A stretch of 64,000 bases of DNA. It comes from Bradyrhizobium retamae (GTDB taxonomy: Bacteria > Pseudomonadota > Alphaproteobacteria > Rhizobiales > Xanthobacteraceae). The position numbers and the translations under genes were made by a program. The notes under the pieces were generated by a model, which saw only the letters and a program-made list of their open reading frames with translations, made no database searches and had not been told where the DNA came from. Shown in pieces: positions 62,147 through 64,000 of the stretch. The stretch lies in assembly GCF_001440415.1 (NCBI RefSeq), contig NZ_LLYA01000162.1, positions 17,694-81,693 on the forward strand, written 5' to 3'. Every line of letters begins with the position of its first letter. Position 1 is the first letter of the stretch.

Positions 62147-62656
62147 ATGACACCACAGGACAAGGAATCCAAGCTCCGAGAAGTTTTCGTCGCAAGCGAC
62201 CCCACCAATCATGGCGCGCTGGTTGGCTATGTCGGCGAATCTCAATTTCCTGTCGGCGGTCCAGATGGAGCCGGCCACGTATCTCCCGGTCCCAATCCTT
62301 ACGACCTTCTTAGCGCATCTCTCGCCGCATGCACTGCTATGAGCGTTCGTTTTCAGGCTCGGCGCCAGAAACTTCCGCTGGAGCGGGTGGAAGTGGGCGT
62401 CAGCTTCCACCACGGCGCCCAAGGCGAAAGAGATTCGTTCGAGCGCATTCTCGTGCTGGGGGGAGAACTCGACGCGCGGCAGCGTGCATTCTTGCTGGAA
62501 GCAGCAAACCTCTGTCCCGTTGGCAAAATTCTCGGCATCAGTACGGATATCAACACACGCCTGGGCGCTACCACTTCCGGCCACAACGAAAGCCCTCAGG
62601 CCAGCTATGAGGATGATCTGGCTGAATTCCAAATCCCGAATATCAATCCGGATTGA
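62147..62656 (+). CDS. OsmC-family peroxiredoxin-like protein
   Basis: A 169-residue OsmC/Ohr-fold protein. The start at 62147 has AAGGA upstream; 62132 is also possible. GAGHVSPGPNPYDLLSASLA leads to the first redox Cys (AACTAMSVRFQARRQ). The second is in EAANLCPVGKILGI. Both reactive cysteines are present. It resembles the YhfA/OsmC branch that reduces organic hydroperoxides. A single gene in a decayed region; regulator unknown. Confidence 0.88.
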   Translation: MTPQDKESKLREVFVASDPTNHGALVGYVGESQFPVGGPDGAGHVSPGPNPYDLLSASLAACTAMSVRFQARRQKLPLERVEVGVSFHHGAQGERDSFERILVLGGELDARQRAFLLEAANLCPVGKILGISTDINTRLGATTSGHNESPQASYEDDLAEFQIPNINPD

Positions 62657-63168
62657 GCGCCTCTCGTGCCGTCGATCAACGCGCCCGGCACCGCTGCCTT
62701 TCATGCCCGCAGGATCTCCAGTTCGGTTGAACCCGTGCCTCTGGATGCCCCGACTGTTTAAAGCCTATCGATTCCTGTCGTACAGGCCATGGCCGATTGC
62801 GCGGAACCCGACCCTGTCGTCTGGGGAAGCGTGATCCCGACCTCGGATGGAGCAACATCTCGCGCGAAGCCCGGCTCGACGCAAAGCTCAATCCCCAACG
62901 TTCCGCATTCTCCGTCGAACAGCACCGATTTTCTTCCGCGCGTTCCGGTTCTCTCTTGCGCCCTCAGTGCCAGAAATCACGCCCTCGCGTGGCATTTCGC
63001 TCCGGTTCACTGCTGCGTTTGACGCGCTTTGATTTTCGCGCGCGCCGCGTCGATGGCATCGATTCCATAGCCGCAGGTCATTGGACCATCGAGTTTCGCG
63101 GTCGTATTTTTGCTCGTCTGCAAAGGAATTAGGAAGATGACGACATATCACACACAAGGAGGTCGACG
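62657..63168. other. 512-base intergenic region
   Basis: Only short frames with no family resemblance. The last bases carry the AAGGAGG ribosome site (63156-63162) of the next gene. No clear promoter or hairpin. Confidence 0.5.
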
Positions 63169-64000
63169 ATGAAGGCAGTCGTCGTAACGGAGCAGGCTGC
63201 GGGAACCGCCGGGATGAAGCTCGTGGAGCGACCCGAGCCGCGGGCAGCGATAAACGACGTCGTCGTTCAGGTTCATGCCTCGGGATTCGTTGGGACTGAG
63301 CTGACGTGGCCCTCGACGTGGACTGATCGCCTCGACCGTGATCGAACACCGTCGATTCCCGGGCACGAGCTGGCCGGAGTGGTCACCGCCCTCGGCTATG
63401 GCACGACGGGGCTGTCGGTCGGACAGCGAGTGTTCGGCCTCACGGATTGGACTCGCGACGGCACCTTGGCGGAGTATGTGGCCGTCGAAGCACGCAACCT
63501 TGCGCCGCTTCCGGGTGACGTCGACTTCACGGTGGGCGCGAGCCTGCCGATCTCGGGCCTGACCGCGTGGCAGGGACTGTTCGAGCACGGCCGCCTTCAG
63601 GCGGGGCAGAGCGTCCTCGTGCACGGCGCGGCCGGCGCAGTCGGGTCGATGGTGACGCAACTCGCACGATTGGCCGGCGCCTACGTCATCGGCACCGGAC
63701 GTGCCGCCGATCGTCAGAAGGCGCTCGACTTCGGCGCGCAGGAATTCGTCGACCTCGAGAACGACGTCCTCGAAGACGTCGGCGGCGTCGATCTAGTGTT
63801 CGATGTCATCGGTGGCGCCATCGCGAAGCGTTCCGCGCGCCTGATTCGATCCGGAGGAACGCTGGTGACCATCGTCGGGCCGAGCGAGGCGCGGCCCGCC
63901 GACGGCCTGGCGGTCGACTTCGTTGTTGAGTCCGATCGCGCCCAACTGGGTGAGATCGTCCAGCGGGTGCGGGACGGACGACTGCGGACGAACATCGGCA
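63169..64000 (+). CDS. Medium-chain NAD(P)H:quinone-type oxidoreductase, cut by window end
   Basis: The frame is open from the ATG at 63169 (AAGGAGG, 6-base spacing) to the window end: 277 residues so far. MKAVVVTEQAAGTAGMKLVE and IPGHELAGVVTALGYGTTGL are the MDR catalytic-domain start. VLVHGAAGAVGSMVTQLARL is the NADP-binding AxGxxG-type motif, and VDLVFDVIGG and GGTLVTIVG follow. The Cys-rich structural-zinc loop is absent, so it belongs to the zinc-free quinone reductase/enoyl-reductase-like branch. About 30 residues are missing at the C-terminus. Confidence 0.88.
   Translation, partial: MKAVVVTEQAAGTAGMKLVERPEPRAAINDVVVQVHASGFVGTELTWPSTWTDRLDRDRTPSIPGHELAGVVTALGYGTTGLSVGQRVFGLTDWTRDGTLAEYVAVEARNLAPLPGDVDFTVGASLPISGLTAWQGLFEHGRLQAGQSVLVHGAAGAVGSMVTQLARLAGAYVIGTGRAADRQKALDFGAQEFVDLENDVLEDVGGVDLVFDVIGGAIAKRSARLIRSGGTLVTIVGPSEARPADGLAVDFVVESDRAQLGEIVQRVRDGRLRTNIG

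Noticed and set aside
1..64000. CRISPR arrays, tRNA or rRNA genes, intact transposases or integrases
   Set aside because: I looked for regular spaced repeats, cloverleaf-like blocks with CCA ends and DDE or tyrosine-recombinase motifs and saw none. Without a covariance search a tRNA could still be missed.

Overview
The window is GC-rich alphaproteobacterial DNA. Gene content and intergenic style suggest a Bradyrhizobium-like soil bacterium (Rhizobiales): many orphan solute-binding proteins, IclR/LysR/MarR/AraC-controlled catabolic operons, FixJ-type regulators and decayed insertion-sequence debris. It reads as an accessory catabolic region, not a core-genome backbone. I found no rRNA, tRNA, CRISPR array or intact transposase.

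Layout. 0-4.1 kb: end of a spermidine/putrescine-type ABC importer operon (ATPase tail, a permease fusing both membrane subunits, a binding protein), a strong hairpin, then an IclR regulator. 4.1-9.4 kb: an HxlR/EamA-exporter divergent pair with a perfect palindrome, followed by a graveyard of gene fragments (5'-truncated SDR, headless TetR, degenerate small genes) with three copies of an IS-end-like repeat. 9.7-17.4 kb: IclR plus a co-directional set of gamma-glutamyltransferase, nitrate/taurine-type ABC importer, acetylpolyamine-amidohydrolase-like enzyme and class III omega-aminotransferase. Together they look like import, deacylation and transamination of an acylated or gamma-glutamylated amine. 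18-21.4 kb: catalase, an HD-domain hydrolase and a divergent GlxA-type regulator.

22.4-42 kb is an aromatic-compound catabolic island. (a) A LysR-divergent operon of solute-binding protein, nitroreductase, hydroxylaminobenzoate lyase/mutase-family protein (DUF4863) and 3-hydroxyanthranilate dioxygenase matches the upper 2-nitrobenzoate (nba) route; a frameshifted RidA/NbaF-like gene lies beside it. (b) A MarR-linked module has a phthalate-type Rieske oxygenase, Rieske ferredoxin, SDR, cupin and solute-binding protein. Its two promoters carry the same operator in the same register. (c) A terephthalate operon, tphR / tphA2-A3-B-A1-C, with a PcaR-type palindrome between tphR and tphA2. (d) An IorAB-type molybdenum hydroxylase, then an AraC regulator. 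The products of (a) and (c), a ring-fission semialdehyde and protocatechuate, would feed lower pathways that are not in the window.

43-64 kb: a DUF3095 gene split by one in-frame amber codon, Dps, a GMC oxidoreductase with a LysR, and a signalling cluster (FixJ-like regulator, single-domain receiver, a 1961-residue Ser/Thr kinase-AAA-GAF-PAS-histidine kinase). Then come an RND efflux pump with its adaptor, more pseudogene fragments, an OsmC-family protein and the start of a medium-chain oxidoreductase cut by the window edge. All calls come from reading translated sequence and recognising motifs by eye; no database search was run.
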